A stretch of 64,000 nucleotides of DNA from NCBI RefSeq assembly GCF_001875325.1, contig NZ_MDDC01000008.1:1-64000 (forward strand). Direction: 5' to 3'. The translations under genes were made by a program, and so were the position numbers. This document shows positions 54,971 through 64,000 of the stretch, piece by piece. The stretch is from Neomoorella thermoacetica (lineage in GTDB: Bacteria; Bacillota; DSM-521; Neomoorellales; Neomoorellaceae). Within the stretch, counting starts at the first letter, position 1. Every line of letters begins with the position of its first letter. The notes beneath the pieces are model-generated. The model was not told the origin of the DNA, ran no database searches, and was given only the letters and a program-made list of their open reading frames with translations.

Positions 54971-55879
54971 CTATAGGCCTTCACCCCATACCTCAATCTC
55001 CAACTCCAGGTCAATCCCCAGCTGGCGAGCTACAGTCTCCCTTACCCTCTCGATAAGCTCCATAACGTCGGCGGCAGTTGCCTGGCCCCGGTTAATAATA
55101 AAATTGGCGTGTTTCTCCGCAACCTCGGCCCCGCCGACCCGCCAGCCCTTGGCTCCTACCGCCTCGATCAGCCGGCCGGCATAATAACCCGGCGGATTTT
55201 TAAAAACGCTGCCGGCATTAGGCCATTCCAGGGGCTGGCGGGACCGCCGGCGGTGCAGGTTGGCCTCGATCCGTTCCCGGATGGCCGGCACCTCGTCGAG
55301 AACCAGTTCCAGGGTAACAGTTACCACCGTTCCCGCCCGGCGCAGGGAGCTGTGGCGGTAGGTAAAGGAGATCTCCCTGTTTTCCAGGATATGACTGTGG
55401 CCGTCGCAGTCCAGGACTTCCACCCTTACCACCCGGTCCCCCAGGCACCCGGCCGGTGTCCCGGCATTCATGACTACGGCCCCGCCGATGGTAGCCGGGA
55501 TGCCAGCGGCAAACTCCAGACCTCCCAGGCCCTTCTTGCTGGCAACCTGGAGGAGCCCCGGGAGCAAGGTGCCGGCCGTGGCCAGAATTTTTCTCCCTTC
55601 AATTATCACCTGGCGCCATTCCCGGGTTTGCACCACCAGACCCCGCACACCGCCATCGAGAACTAAAAGATTGGAACCATTGCCCAGAATATGCAGGGGC
55701 AGGCCCTTCCTCCTGGCAAAGGACAGGCAGTAGTCCAGCTCTTCCCGGCTACGGGGTCGGGCCAGGAGATCGGCCGGGCCGCCCAGGCGCCAGGTAGTAT
55801 GGCGGCTTAAGGGTTCATTGGTTAAGACCTGTAACTTTAGGCCGGTTTGCAACTCCCCGGCCAGGGCCGTTAAATCCAT
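54971..55879 (-). CDS. murB: UDP-N-acetylenolpyruvoylglucosamine reductase
   Basis: MurB reduces the enolpyruvyl group to lactate with NADPH and FAD, giving UDP-MurNAc. The 302-residue protein has TTWRLGGPADLLARPRSREE, the FAD loop LHILGNGSNLLVLDGGVRGL, and GGLEFAAGIPATIGGAVVMNAG. The catalytic Ser segment is WPNAGSVFKNPPGYYAGRLI, and the C-terminal Glu region is AEKHANFIINRGQATAADVM. The shape is that of type II MurB. ATG 55879 follows TAGGAGCG and is 2 bases after the murC stop. Confidence 0.96.
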   Translation of the reverse strand: MDLTALAGELQTGLKLQVLTNEPLSRHTTWRLGGPADLLARPRSREELDYCLSFARRKGLPLHILGNGSNLLVLDGGVRGLVVQTREWRQVIIEGRKILATAGTLLPGLLQVASKKGLGGLEFAAGIPATIGGAVVMNAGTPAGCLGDRVVRVEVLDCDGHSHILENREISFTYRHSSLRRAGTVVTVTLELVLDEVPAIRERIEANLHRRRSRQPLEWPNAGSVFKNPPGYYAGRLIEAVGAKGWRVGGAEVAEKHANFIINRGQATAADVMELIERVRETVARQLGIDLELEIEVWGEGL

Positions 55880-55881
55880 CT

Positions 55882-57288
55882 CTACGCTCCTACTCCGGGC
55901 AAAATTTGCTTGGCCTCCAGGTACTGCGCCAGGCCCATCCCCACCCGCCAGACGTCCCCCGCTCCCAGGGTTAAAACCAGATCCCCGGGGCGGCAGGATT
56001 TCTTTAAAAAAGCCAGGGTTTCTTCCAGGGTGGGCAGGTAGTACACCTGCTGATGGCCACTACCTTTGATTTCTCCGGTTATTAATTGGGAATTAACCCC
56101 CGGCAGGGGGGCTTCGCCGGCCGGGTAAATATCATTAACGATTACTATATCAGCCTGCCTGAAGGCCTGCCCGAACTCGCGGTACAGGTGGTGGGTCCTG
56201 GTATAGCGATGGGGTTGAAAAACAGCCACCACCCGTTTCGCTCCCACCTGGCTGGCGGCCGCCAGGGTCGCCCGGATTTCCGTCGGGTGATGGGCATAGT
56301 CATCCACCACCCTGGTAGTACCGTCATCCCAGAGGATTTCGAAACGCCGCCCCACTCCCCGGAACTGGCCCAGGGCGCGGGCCATAACGGCAAAGGGTAT
56401 CCCCAGCTGGTGACCTGCGGCAATGGCCCCCAGGGCATTCAAGATATTGTGGCGTCCGGGTACCGCCATAGTGAGTTGCCCCAGATACTGGTCCCGGTAA
56501 TAAATAGCGGCCCGCCCGCCCATTCCGGCCATTTGCACCCCCGTCGCCCTGTAATCCGGCCTGCCATTGAGGCCGTAAGTAATTACCTGTCTGGGACTAC
56601 AGGCAACCAGCCCGGCAACTCGGGGATCTTCAGCACACAGGATGGCCTTGCCGCCGGGCCGGATCTGATCGATAAAGTCTTTAAAGGCAGCGACAATCCG
56701 GTCCAGGCTCCCGTAATGTTCCAGATGGTCGGCTTCAATATTGGTTATGAGGGCTATCTCCGGCTTTAACCAGAGGAAAGAACCGTCGCTTTCATCAGCC
56801 TCCGCCACCAGAAAATCCCCCCGGCCGGGGTAGGCATTACTGGCAAACTCCCGGACATAACCGCCGATGACCGCCGCCGGTTCTAAACCGCCTTCCTTCA
56901 TTACCAGGGCAACCAGGGCCGAGGTTGTCGTTTTACCGTGGGCGCCGGCTACGGCAATACCCCGGCGGGCGTTAAAGAGCCGGGCCAGCAGCTCCCCACG
57001 TTTAACCACCGGCAGCGAACGCTGCCGGGCAGCCACCACTTCGGGATTGGACGACGGTACTGCCGAAGAAATTACTACTTCCTGGACTCCAGGGGCCAGA
57101 TTGGCGGCATCATGCTGGTGGTAAATGATGGCCCCGGCTGCCTCCAGGCTCCGGGTAAACTGGTTCTCCTTCGGGTCCGATCCTGAGACCCGGTAACCCT
57201 GGGCCAACAAGATGCGTGCCAGGGCGCTCATACCCACACCGCCGATGCCGACAAAATGGGTCCAACCCCCTGTTTCCAAATCTGCCAT
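55882..57288 (-). CDS. murC: UDP-N-acetylmuramate-L-alanine ligase
   Basis: MurC adds L-alanine to UDP-MurNAc. The Rossmann start [20 protein letters not shown], the ATP loop [20 protein letters not shown] near residue 110, and [20 protein letters not shown] are intact. [16 protein letters not shown] and [16 protein letters not shown] are also intact. It is 468 residues long. ATG 57288 lies right after GGAAGGAG with almost no spacing. TTG four codons downstream is better spaced, so the start may be there. Confidence 0.96.
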   Translation of the reverse strand: MADLETGGWTHFVGIGGVGMSALARILLAQGYRVSGSDPKENQFTRSLEAAGAIIYHQHDAANLAPGVQEVVISSAVPSSNPEVVAARQRSLPVVKRGELLARLFNARRGIAVAGAHGKTTTSALVALVMKEGGLEPAAVIGGYVREFASNAYPGRGDFLVAEADESDGSFLWLKPEIALITNIEADHLEHYGSLDRIVAAFKDFIDQIRPGGKAILCAEDPRVAGLVACSPRQVITYGLNGRPDYRATGVQMAGMGGRAAIYYRDQYLGQLTMAVPGRHNILNALGAIAAGHQLGIPFAVMARALGQFRGVGRRFEILWDDGTTRVVDDYAHHPTEIRATLAAASQVGAKRVVAVFQPHRYTRTHHLYREFGQAFRQADIVIVNDIYPAGEAPLPGVNSQLITGEIKGSGHQQVYYLPTLEETLAFLKKSCRPGDLVLTLGAGDVWRVGMGLAQYLEAKQILPGVGA

Positions 57289-57390
57289 CTCCTTCCCTGG
57301 GGTAAACCCCTGACCGGGCTGCTACACCTGTATCATATGCAGAGGTAACGCCACAGGTGACAGGGGCCTGTCCCCCTTAAAACCTTTATG

Positions 57391-58506
57391 CTAACCTGAT
57401 TCGACCGTTTTCAAGATAACCTGGATAATAGCCTCCAGGGCTCCGGGACGACCTAATGAAGCGGCGGCAGCCGCCATGGCCTTTAGCTTTTCCCTTGATC
57501 TCAGGAGTTCGAATACAACCTGGTAAAGCCGCCCTCCTTTTAGTTCCCGGTCCAGGACCACCACGGCCGCCCCCTGCCGGGCCACGGCCCGGGCATTATA
57601 CTCCTGATGATTGGCTGCCGCATGGGGATAGGGAACCAGGACGGACGGCAGGCCCCGGGCCAGTACTTCGGCTAAAAAGGAGGCCCCGGCCCGGCCGATG
57701 ACCAGGTCGGCTGCAGCCAGGGCCTGCTCCAGGTTATAGACATAGGGTTCAATGGTAATGTTGCCATATTTAGCCAGATCTATTCCCTGGGTGCGCACCT
57801 GCTGTAAATAAGCCTCATAGTCCCGGCGTCCTGTTACCTGGAGAAGGCTGACATCCTGGCACCCGGCCAGTTCCTTCAAAATAGGTAACATGGCCCCGTT
57901 AATACTCCTGGCCCCCTGGCTGCCACCAACAGTTACCAGGAAGAGTTGCTCCGGCCGCAGGCCGAAATGCTGCCGGCATGAATCCCGGTCCGCCTGGATT
58001 ATCTCCGGCCGTACCGGTAGCCCGGTGGTAACCAGTTTTGCCCGGCGAGGGAAACGGGAGGCTGCCTCGGGAAAGGTCAGGCAGACGCAGCGAGCCAGGA
58101 TCGCCAGCAGCCGATTGGTAACACCCGGAAAGGCATTCTGTTCATGGAGGATTACCGGTACGCCCTGGAGGGCGGCAGCCAGGCACACCGGGCCGCTGAC
58201 ATAGCCACCGGTGCCGACTACTACGTCTGGTCGAAAACGGCGCACCTGCTGCCAGGCCTCGCCAAGCCCCCGGCCGGTCTTCACCAGGGCGGGAATGTTC
58301 TTCCATACTTGCCGTCGCACCAGCCCCTGGACGGTAATGGTGGCCAGGGTCAGGCCAGCCCGGGGTACCACGTCAGCTTCCAGACCCCTGGCCGTCCCGA
58401 TATACAGTAACTCTACCCCCGGCCTGGCCTCTTTAAGGCCGCGAGCAATGGCCAGGGCCGGGTAAACATGGCCCCCGGTACCGCCGCCGGTAATTATAAC
58501 CCGCAA
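57391..58506 (-). CDS. murG: Lipid II synthase MurG
   Basis: MurG transfers GlcNAc from UDP-GlcNAc to lipid I on the inner membrane face. The GT-B enzyme of 371 residues has the N-terminal loop ITGGGTGGHVYPALAIARGL, DVVVGTGGYVSGPVCLAAAL, HEQNAFPGVTNRLLA and GGSQGARSINGAMLPIL. The donor site is LVIGRAGASFLAEVLARGLP with VPYPHAAANHQEYNARAV. The start is TTG 58506 behind GGGGGGATAGG. It stands between ftsW and murC. Confidence 0.96.
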   Translation of the reverse strand: MRVIITGGGTGGHVYPALAIARGLKEARPGVELLYIGTARGLEADVVPRAGLTLATITVQGLVRRQVWKNIPALVKTGRGLGEAWQQVRRFRPDVVVGTGGYVSGPVCLAAALQGVPVILHEQNAFPGVTNRLLAILARCVCLTFPEAASRFPRRAKLVTTGLPVRPEIIQADRDSCRQHFGLRPEQLFLVTVGGSQGARSINGAMLPILKELAGCQDVSLLQVTGRRDYEAYLQQVRTQGIDLAKYGNITIEPYVYNLEQALAAADLVIGRAGASFLAEVLARGLPSVLVPYPHAAANHQEYNARAVARQGAAVVVLDRELKGGRLYQVVFELLRSREKLKAMAAAAASLGRPGALEAIIQVILKTVESG

Positions 58507-58518
58507 AACCTATCCCCC

Positions 58519-59613
58519 CTAACTGCCGGCATAACGGGATATATTGAGCAAAATACCTATACCCAGCAAAGAGAAGATAAGGGAGGAACCGCCGTAGCTC
58601 ACCAGGGGTAGAGTAATTCCCGTTACCGGCAGCAGGCCGGTGACTACACCCATATTTATAATCGCCTGGAGAGCCAGCATAGAGGTGAGACCGGCGGCCA
58701 GCAGGGTGCCAAAGGTATCTGGCGCCTTGAAGGCGGTTTGGAAACCCCGCCAGACCAGGATCAGAAAGAGGATTATCACCAGGGCGGCACCAATAAAGCC
58801 CAGCTCTTCACTGAGGATGGCAAAAATAAAGTCGGTATGGTTTTCCGGGACGTAATAGAGCTTCTGGCGGCCCTGACCCAACCCGGTACCGAAGAGGCCG
58901 CCGGAGCCAACGGCCAGCAGGGATTGGATAGTCTGGTAGCCGTTCCCCCGGGGATCGGCCCAGGGATCGATAAAGGCGGTAAACCGGGCCATCCGGTAAG
59001 GAGCAATAATAATCGCCAGGGCCACCGCCCCCAACCCCAGGGCGGCCAGGAAAGCCAGGTGCCGTTTGTCGGCTCCAGCTATCGCCAGCATCAGGAAAGT
59101 AGTACCGGCGACAGCCACGGCTGTTCCCAGGTCAGGCTGGGCCAGGATTAACAGGCAGACTACAGCCAGCAGGGCCAGGTAAGGTCCCAGGCCCTGGGCC
59201 AGGTCACCCAGGCGCTGGCGGTTGTCTGCCAGGCTGGCGGCCAGAAAGATGACCATGGCTAGTTTGATGGTCTCTGAAGGCTGGAAGGCCAGGGAGCCAA
59301 TTCCCAGCCAGCGGGACGAACCCCGGGTGGTGATGCCGATGACCAGCACCAGGATAAGGAGGAGTATGGCCAGAACCAGAAAGGGTGCCGCCAGCTTTTT
59401 CAACCGGGAATAATCAAACTGGACGACCAGGAAGAGTCCCATCAACCCCAGGAGCGCCCATAGCAACTGGCGTTTTAAAAAGTAGAGGGCATCGCCGTAG
59501 TTATAGGAAGAGGTGAGGGCGCTGGCGCTAAAGACCATGATCACTCCCATACCCAGCAGGAGCATAACAGCCAGGAACAACACGAAGTCAAAGGGTCCCG
59601 CCCGTCGGCGCAT
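58519..59613 (-). CDS. ftsW: Division septum glycosyltransferase FtsW (SEDS)
   Basis: FtsW is the SEDS peptidoglycan polymerase of the divisome. Ten membrane segments are predicted. Family blocks include VIMVFSASALTSSYNYGDAL, RGSSRWLGIGSLAFQPSETI, the catalytic-site region AQPDLGTAVAVAGTTFLML, and YYVPENHTDFIFAILSEELG. TGITLPLVSYGGSSLIFSLL lies near the C-terminus. The longest frame uses TTG 59619, but GGAGGAGGAATTGCC favours ATG 59613 (364 residues). A SpoVE role in spore cortex synthesis cannot be excluded for this SEDS protein, but the location points to FtsW. Confidence 0.95.
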   Translation of the reverse strand: MRRRAGPFDFVLFLAVMLLLGMGVIMVFSASALTSSYNYGDALYFLKRQLLWALLGLMGLFLVVQFDYSRLKKLAAPFLVLAILLLILVLVIGITTRGSSRWLGIGSLAFQPSETIKLAMVIFLAASLADNRQRLGDLAQGLGPYLALLAVVCLLILAQPDLGTAVAVAGTTFLMLAIAGADKRHLAFLAALGLGAVALAIIIAPYRMARFTAFIDPWADPRGNGYQTIQSLLAVGSGGLFGTGLGQGRQKLYYVPENHTDFIFAILSEELGFIGAALVIILFLILVWRGFQTAFKAPDTFGTLLAAGLTSMLALQAIINMGVVTGLLPVTGITLPLVSYGGSSLIFSLLGIGILLNISRYAGS

Positions 59614-59637
59614 CGGCAATTCCTCCTCCTGGAGATA

Positions 59638-61005
59638 CTAACCGTCATCCTTCATCTGCAGAACTAAAGACTTAAAAACATCGCCCCGTTCTTCGTAGTT
59701 TTTAAACATATCCCAGCTAGCACAGGCCGGAGAGAGCATGACGATATCCCCGGGACGGGCGGCGCCGGCGGCTTCCCGGACGGCACTGGCAAAGTCCGGC
59801 GCCAGGTAAATGGAGTCGATTCCCGCCTTCCTGGCGGCCTGCTCCAGTTCCCGGGCTGCCTCCCCCACCAGCACCAGGTGCTTCACCCGGCCGGCCATCT
59901 GTTGGGCCAGCAGGGTAAAGTCGCTGCCCTTATTCCTACCCCCGGCAATAAGTACCAGGGGATTGGAGTAGGCATTAATAGCCTTCATGGTCGCTTCGGG
60001 ATTGGTTCCCTTGGAATCATTGATATAGCATACCCCGTTGATTTCCGCCACCGGTTCTAAGCGATGGGGGACGGCAGGAAAGGTTTTCAGGGTCCGGGTC
60101 AGCTGCTCCGGGTCCACCCCCAGGGCCAGGGCTACCAGGGCTGCGGCCATGGAATTCTCCAGGTTATGGCTTCCCTTCAGGGAAAGCTCTTCACAGTGGC
60201 AGAGTTTAACAGTCCCGCCGGCACCCAGGTCGCAGCAAATCACCCCGTCCTCCAGCCAGGCACCCAGGGGTGGCCGTTCCCGGCGACTGAAGAACAACAC
60301 CCGGGACCGGGCCCCGCCCGCCAGGCTCCTGGTATGGGGATCGTCGTAGTTTAAGATTGCGAAGTCCCTGGCCTCCTGGTATGCCATAACCCGCGCCTTG
60401 GCAGCAATGTAGTTCTCCAGGCTGCCATGACGGTCCAGGTGGTCCGGAGTAATATTTAAGATGGCCGCCACCTGCGGATGGAAGGAGGTTATGGCTTCCA
60501 GCTGGAAGCTGCTCACTTCGCAGACAACATAGCTCCCGGGGGTTATCTCCTGCAGTTCCTTCACCAGGGGGATACCAATATTGCCCCCGACTACTGCCGG
60601 CCAACCAGCTTCCTGGAGGATCCGGCCACACAGGGAAGTTGTTGTGGTCTTGCCGTTGGTTCCAGTGATAGCCACCACCTTTACCCCCGGCGGCAACAAC
60701 CGGTAAGCCAGTTCCAGTTCACTCCAGACGGGGATTCCCCTGGCCCTGGCCCGGGCCAGGGGGGGCTCCCCGGACGGAACCCCCGGGCTGGTGATAACTA
60801 GATCGGGTTGTATTTCGTTTACCTCAGGATAGCCACCCAGGATTAGGTGGACACCTTCCTTACGCAGGTTTTCCAGTTCTTCCTCTGCCAGAGCCTGGCG
60901 GTCACAGGCTGTCACCTTTGCCCCCAGGCGGGCAAGTTCAGTAGCTGCCGCCCGGCCGCTCCGGCCCAGGCCGACTACAAGAACGCTCTTTCCCTGCCAG
61001 GACAT
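59638..61005 (-). CDS. murD: UDP-N-acetylmuramoylalanine-D-glutamate ligase
   Basis: MurD adds D-glutamate to UDP-MurNAc-L-Ala. It has [20 protein letters not shown] at the start, the ATP loop [20 protein letters not shown] near residue 110, and [40 protein letters not shown] and the C-terminal [20 protein letters not shown] follow. The length of 455 residues is normal. ATG 61005 follows AGAAAGAG. It is separated from ftsW by 24 bases. Confidence 0.97.
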   Translation of the reverse strand: MSWQGKSVLVVGLGRSGRAAATELARLGAKVTACDRQALAEEELENLRKEGVHLILGGYPEVNEIQPDLVITSPGVPSGEPPLARARARGIPVWSELELAYRLLPPGVKVVAITGTNGKTTTTSLCGRILQEAGWPAVVGGNIGIPLVKELQEITPGSYVVCEVSSFQLEAITSFHPQVAAILNITPDHLDRHGSLENYIAAKARVMAYQEARDFAILNYDDPHTRSLAGGARSRVLFFSRRERPPLGAWLEDGVICCDLGAGGTVKLCHCEELSLKGSHNLENSMAAALVALALGVDPEQLTRTLKTFPAVPHRLEPVAEINGVCYINDSKGTNPEATMKAINAYSNPLVLIAGGRNKGSDFTLLAQQMAGRVKHLVLVGEAARELEQAARKAGIDSIYLAPDFASAVREAAGAARPGDIVMLSPACASWDMFKNYEERGDVFKSLVLQMKDDG

Positions 61006-61030
61006 CTCTTTCTACCTTCTTCCCGTTGCA

Positions 61031-61987
61031 TTAAATAGTTAAAAGATAAAGACCGGCCAGGGCCATGATTATAGCCAGGGCCCAGAAAAAAAGCACTACC
61101 CTGCTCTCCGGCCACCCCCCCAGCTCGAAATGGTGGTGCAGGGGGCTCATGCGAAAGAGGCGCCGGCCTGTGAGGCGAAAGGAGACCACCTGCAGGATTA
61201 CCGAAAGGGTCTCCAGGACATAGACGCCCCCCAGGACTGGCAGGACCAGTTCGGTCCTGGTCATGATAGCCAGGAAGCCAATGGCCGCCCCCAGGGCCAG
61301 AGAGCCGGTATCTCCCATAAAAACCCTCGCCGGATGAAAATTATACACTAAAAATCCCAGACATCCTCCTGCCAGAGCCATGGCAAATGTAACCAGTTCC
61401 CCCTGACCCAGGGTCAGGGCTAGAATCCCGTAGGCCAGGGCAACCCACAGGGTGATCCCCGCTGCCAGGCCATCCAGGCCGTCGGTAAGGTTGACGGCAT
61501 TGGTCGTCGCCACCAGGAGCAGGGCCGCCAGGAGGGGGTAATACCAGCCCAGGTCCCAGTGCCAACCGGTTACGGGCACCTGAATGACGCTCCCCCGCCC
61601 CAGCCAGAGCATGGCCGCCACTCCGGCCACCAGGCCCAGGAGAACCTGGCCACCGAGCTTTTGCCGGGCCATGAGGCCTAAGGGGCGGTGTAGAATTACC
61701 TTTAAACCGTCGTCGACCAGCCCAATCAGGGCATAACCCCAAGTAAGGATCAAGGTAGACAGGGTTAAGGGGGAGGGTGGGGCCAGGACCAGGGTAGACA
61801 CAGTCAGGCCAATGAGAAACAGGACCCCACCCATGGTCGGGGTACCCGCTTTGGCCAAGTGGCTCCGGGGGCCGTCGCTGCGGACGGTCTGGCCGGCCTT
61901 CAGGCGCCTGAGAAAGGCGAGGACCGGCGGGCCCAGGATAAGGGTAACCACCGCCGCCAGGACTAGGGGTTTCAAGGCTTCAATCAT
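61031..61987 (-). CDS. mraY: Phospho-N-acetylmuramoyl-pentapeptide transferase
   Basis: MraY moves phospho-MurNAc-pentapeptide onto undecaprenyl phosphate, forming lipid I in the membrane. The 318-residue protein has ten hydrophobic segments and the MraY signatures GPRSHLAKAGTPTMGGVLFL, GLVDDGLKVILHRPLGLMAR and TNAVNLTDGLDGLAAGITLW. RVFMGDTGSLALGAAIGFLA and SPLHHHFELGGWPESRVV complete the set. ATG 61987 overlaps the end of murF by 8 bases and follows GGGAGGGC. Confidence 0.97.
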   Translation of the reverse strand: MIEALKPLVLAAVVTLILGPPVLAFLRRLKAGQTVRSDGPRSHLAKAGTPTMGGVLFLIGLTVSTLVLAPPSPLTLSTLILTWGYALIGLVDDGLKVILHRPLGLMARQKLGGQVLLGLVAGVAAMLWLGRGSVIQVPVTGWHWDLGWYYPLLAALLLVATTNAVNLTDGLDGLAAGITLWVALAYGILALTLGQGELVTFAMALAGGCLGFLVYNFHPARVFMGDTGSLALGAAIGFLAIMTRTELVLPVLGGVYVLETLSVILQVVSFRLTGRRLFRMSPLHHHFELGGWPESRVVLFFWALAIIMALAGLYLLTI

Positions 61988-63377
61988 GTTCGGAGCCCTC
62001 CCAGATGGCCAGCACTTTTTCCATGCCGGTAAGACGCGATCCTTTAAAAAGGACTACATCTCCATGGCCCAGTCCCCGTAGGTGCCCGGCCGCCTCCTCG
62101 TGGGTAAGGCAGGCAAAGACCTGATCCGCCGGCATCCCGGCTTCCAGAGCGCCGGCGGCTATCTCCCCGGCCAGTTCGCCCACAGTTATCAGGCGATAAA
62201 GGCCCCGGGCAGCGGCGAATCGTCCCACCCGCCGGTGCAGTTCTACTTCTGCCGGTCCAAGTTCTAGCATGGCCCCCAGGACGGCCACCCGGCGGCCGGG
62301 TAAAGCGCCCAGGGCCTGGAGGGCGGCCTCCATGGATTCAGGGTTGGCGTTATATGCGTCGTTAAAAACCAGGGAACCGCCCGGGCCCGGACGCAGGTCC
62401 TGGCGCAAATCCTCGGCCGGCCAGTCAGCCAGGCTCCGGGCCATAGTTTCCGGTTCCACGCCCAGGGAAAAGCCTACAGCCAGGGCTGCCAGGGCATCTT
62501 CCACATTGTGCCGCCCCGGGACCGGTAGCTGCACCCGGACTTCCTTACCGGGAAAAACGGCCGTAAAAAAAGTCCCCTCCAGGCCTCTATCGCCAATATC
62601 CCGGGCGTAAATCTCCCCCTGGCCCCGGGTACTGAAGAAGACCACCCGGCAGGGACAGGTGGCCGCCAGCCGGCGGCACCACTCATTATCGCCGTTTAAA
62701 ACTGCCAGCCCTTCCGGGGGCAAAGCTGCCAGCAACTCCCCTTTGGCAGCGGCAATATTGGCTATCGAACCGAGGAGTCCCAGGTGGGTGGTACCGATGT
62801 TGGTAATGACGCCAATGGTCGGTCGGGCTATGGCCGCCAGGGAGGCTATCTCTCCTTTGCCCCGCATGGCCATCTCCACCACGGCTGCCTGGTGCCAGGG
62901 GGCCAGGCGTAAAAGGGTCAGGGGCAGGCCGATCTCGTTATTAAAATTCCCCGGCGTTTTTAGGACCTTCAGGACCGGGCTCAAAACGGCGGCAATGAGG
63001 TTTTTGGTCGTTGTTTTGCCGCTGGAACCGGTTACCCCGATCAGGGGACCCTTTAAAACTTTCTGCCGGTGGTAGGCTGCCAGTTTTTGCAGGGCCAGAA
63101 GGGTATCGTCAACCTGGATCAAAGCCTGGCCGGGGCGCAGCCCGACAACCTGATGGCCGGGGAAACTGGTTCCTATGGCCGCCGCCGCGCCGCCGGATAG
63201 GGCCGCACCAATAAAATCATGGCCGTCAAAGCGTTCTCCCTTCAAGGCAACAAAGGCCATCCCAGGCTGGATCTCCCGGCTGTCGGTACTGAGGCCCTTT
63301 ACCACAACTGCCGGATCCCCGGCTACCAGGTAGCCGCCGGTGGCGTTACAGATCTCCCTGGCTGTAGCTGTCAGCAT
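61980..63377 (-). CDS. murF: UDP-MurNAc-tripeptide-D-Ala-D-Ala ligase
   Basis: MurF adds D-Ala-D-Ala to the UDP-MurNAc-tripeptide. Motifs are VKGLSTDSREIQPGMAFVAL, FDGHDFIGAALSGGA, the ATP loop IGVTGSSGKTTTKNLIAAVL near residue 115, and VITNIGTTHLGLLGSIANIA. VFNDAYNANPESMEAALQAL is the C-terminal domain block. It is 465 residues long. The start ATG 63377 with GGAGGGACCGGC overlaps the murE stop by 7 bases, and its own end overlaps mraY, so the three genes are translationally coupled. Confidence 0.97.
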   Translation of the reverse strand: MLTATAREICNATGGYLVAGDPAVVVKGLSTDSREIQPGMAFVALKGERFDGHDFIGAALSGGAAAAIGTSFPGHQVVGLRPGQALIQVDDTLLALQKLAAYHRQKVLKGPLIGVTGSSGKTTTKNLIAAVLSPVLKVLKTPGNFNNEIGLPLTLLRLAPWHQAAVVEMAMRGKGEIASLAAIARPTIGVITNIGTTHLGLLGSIANIAAAKGELLAALPPEGLAVLNGDNEWCRRLAATCPCRVVFFSTRGQGEIYARDIGDRGLEGTFFTAVFPGKEVRVQLPVPGRHNVEDALAALAVGFSLGVEPETMARSLADWPAEDLRQDLRPGPGGSLVFNDAYNANPESMEAALQALGALPGRRVAVLGAMLELGPAEVELHRRVGRFAAARGLYRLITVGELAGEIAAGALEAGMPADQVFACLTHEEAAGHLRGLGHGDVVLFKGSRLTGMEKVLAIWEGSEHD

Positions 63378-64000
63378 GCCGGTCCCTCCCCCGTGTAGCC
63401 CAGGGCCGCCAGTTCTTCCCTGGCTACTTGCCGGTCATCAAAGGGCAGGGTTTTATCCTTAACTATCTGGTAGGTTTCATGGCCTTTACCGGCGATAACC
63501 ACCATATCCCCGGGCCGGGCCAGGGCCAGGGCGGCAGCTATAGCCCGGCGCCGGTCAACCAGCACCTGGTAGCTGGCGCCGGGGACTTCCCGGATGCCGG
63601 GAAGGATGTCGGCGATAATGGCTTCCGGGTCTTCACTGCGGGGGTTATCGGACGTAATAATACTGTAATCGCTCAGCCGAGCGGCGGCCCGGCCCATTAA
63701 CGGGCGCTTGCCCCGGTCCCGGTCACCACCGCAGCCGAAGACCACCAGCAGCCTTCCCCTGGTAACCTGGCGGGCGGCCCGGAGGACATTCTCCAGGCCA
63801 TCGGGAGTATGGGCGTAATCGACCACCACAGTGAAGGGCTGGCCCTGGTCTACCCGCTCCAGACGCCCTGGCACCCCCTTGAACCGGCCCAGAGCCCGGA
63901 TGGCGACCTGGGGGTCTATCCCTTCCTGAAGGGCTACCGCCAAGGCGGCCAGGGCATTATAGATATTGTATCGCCCGGTAAGCCTGAGTTCCATTGCCGC
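63371..64000 (-). CDS. murE: UDP-MurNAc-tripeptide synthetase, N-terminally cut by window edge
   Basis: Only the C-terminal ~209 residues are in the window; the frame is open through position 64000. Visible are MELRLTGRYNIYNALAALAV, GRFKGVPGRLERVDQGQPFT, VVDYAHTPDGLENVLRAARQ, FGCGGDRDRGKRPLMGRAA, and SDNPRSEDPEAIIADILPGI. The DNPR motif is the determinant of meso-diaminopimelate addition, rather than lysine. This agrees with the DapL/DapF pathway in the same window. The ATP-binding loop lies outside. Confidence 0.95.
   Translation of the reverse strand, partial: AAMELRLTGRYNIYNALAALAVALQEGIDPQVAIRALGRFKGVPGRLERVDQGQPFTVVVDYAHTPDGLENVLRAARQVTRGRLLVVFGCGGDRDRGKRPLMGRAAARLSDYSIITSDNPRSEDPEAIIADILPGIREVPGASYQVLVDRRRAIAAALALARPGDMVVIAGKGHETYQIVKDKTLPFDDRQVAREELAALGYTGEGPAC

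Overview
The window reads as chromosome of a thermophilic, spore-forming, acetogenic Firmicute, most likely Moorella (M. thermoacetica or a close relative). This rests on moderately high G+C, frequent GTG and TTG starts with strong AGGAGG-type ribosome sites, sporulation genes (spoIIGA-sigE-sigG, spoIIR, ylmC), dapL/dapF for meso-diaminopimelate, and a PduL-type phosphotransacylase of the kind used by Moorella in acetogenesis. The species call is inference from gene content and order, not a database match. Almost everything is on the minus strand, so transcription runs from high to low coordinates. No rRNA, tRNA or CRISPR array was recognised.

Positions 1 to about 7000 are accessory and decayed. 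An insertion sequence (partial transposase at the window edge) abuts a 3'-truncated P-loop ATPase. Next come a 30-residue hydrophobic sporulation-type peptide on the plus strand and a degenerate zinc-ribbon protein. A 1352-codon open reading frame follows; it is the C-terminal part of a very large superfamily 1 helicase with a fused nuclease domain and lacks its Walker A half. Behind it lie a Uma2 nuclease remnant with a stop codon and a frameshifted DNA methyltransferase remnant on the opposite strand. This looks like the graveyard of a restriction or defence island.

Positions 7000 to 19400 hold metK, coaBC, rpoZ, remA, yicC, dapL and dapF in one direction, a Ca2+-type P-ATPase, and rqcH on the plus strand. 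The usual gmk between remA and rpoZ is missing. Positions 18600 to 27200 are the pyrimidine operon pyrR-pyrB-pyrC-carA-carB-pyrF, with a consensus promoter and two PyrR attenuators; pyrK and pyrD are absent. Positions 27200 to 41500 carry a DUF1786 protein, tatA (apparent ATT start), an ABC-2 exporter, an unrecognised HTH/coiled-coil protein, an AEC transporter, a solitary DNA methyltransferase, a DUF2007 protein, an RluD-type pseudouridine synthase, lspA, thiD, small sporulation-type proteins, pduL and ileS.

Positions 41500 to 64000 are the division, sporulation and murein cluster, listed here in transcription order: murE, murF, mraY, murD, ftsW, murG, murC, murB, murA, ftsQ, sbp, ftsA, ftsZ, then spoIIGA, sigE, sigG, spoIIR, ylmC, pgeF, an HlyD-like gene, yggS, sepF, proC, yggT and divIVA. 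Septum formation genes lead directly into the genes that make, process and trigger sigma-E. A spoIIG-type promoter with a long spacer and a sigma-G-like promoter are visible at the expected places. MurE shows the DNPR motif of meso-DAP-adding enzymes, which fits the DapL/DapF pathway.

Two repeat families are not explained by genes. One is a roughly 35-45 bp leader ending in the ribosome site, found upstream of five unrelated genes. The other is a MITE-like intergenic element with inverted ends near 12115-12262 and 29286-29536, with a fragment near 37480.
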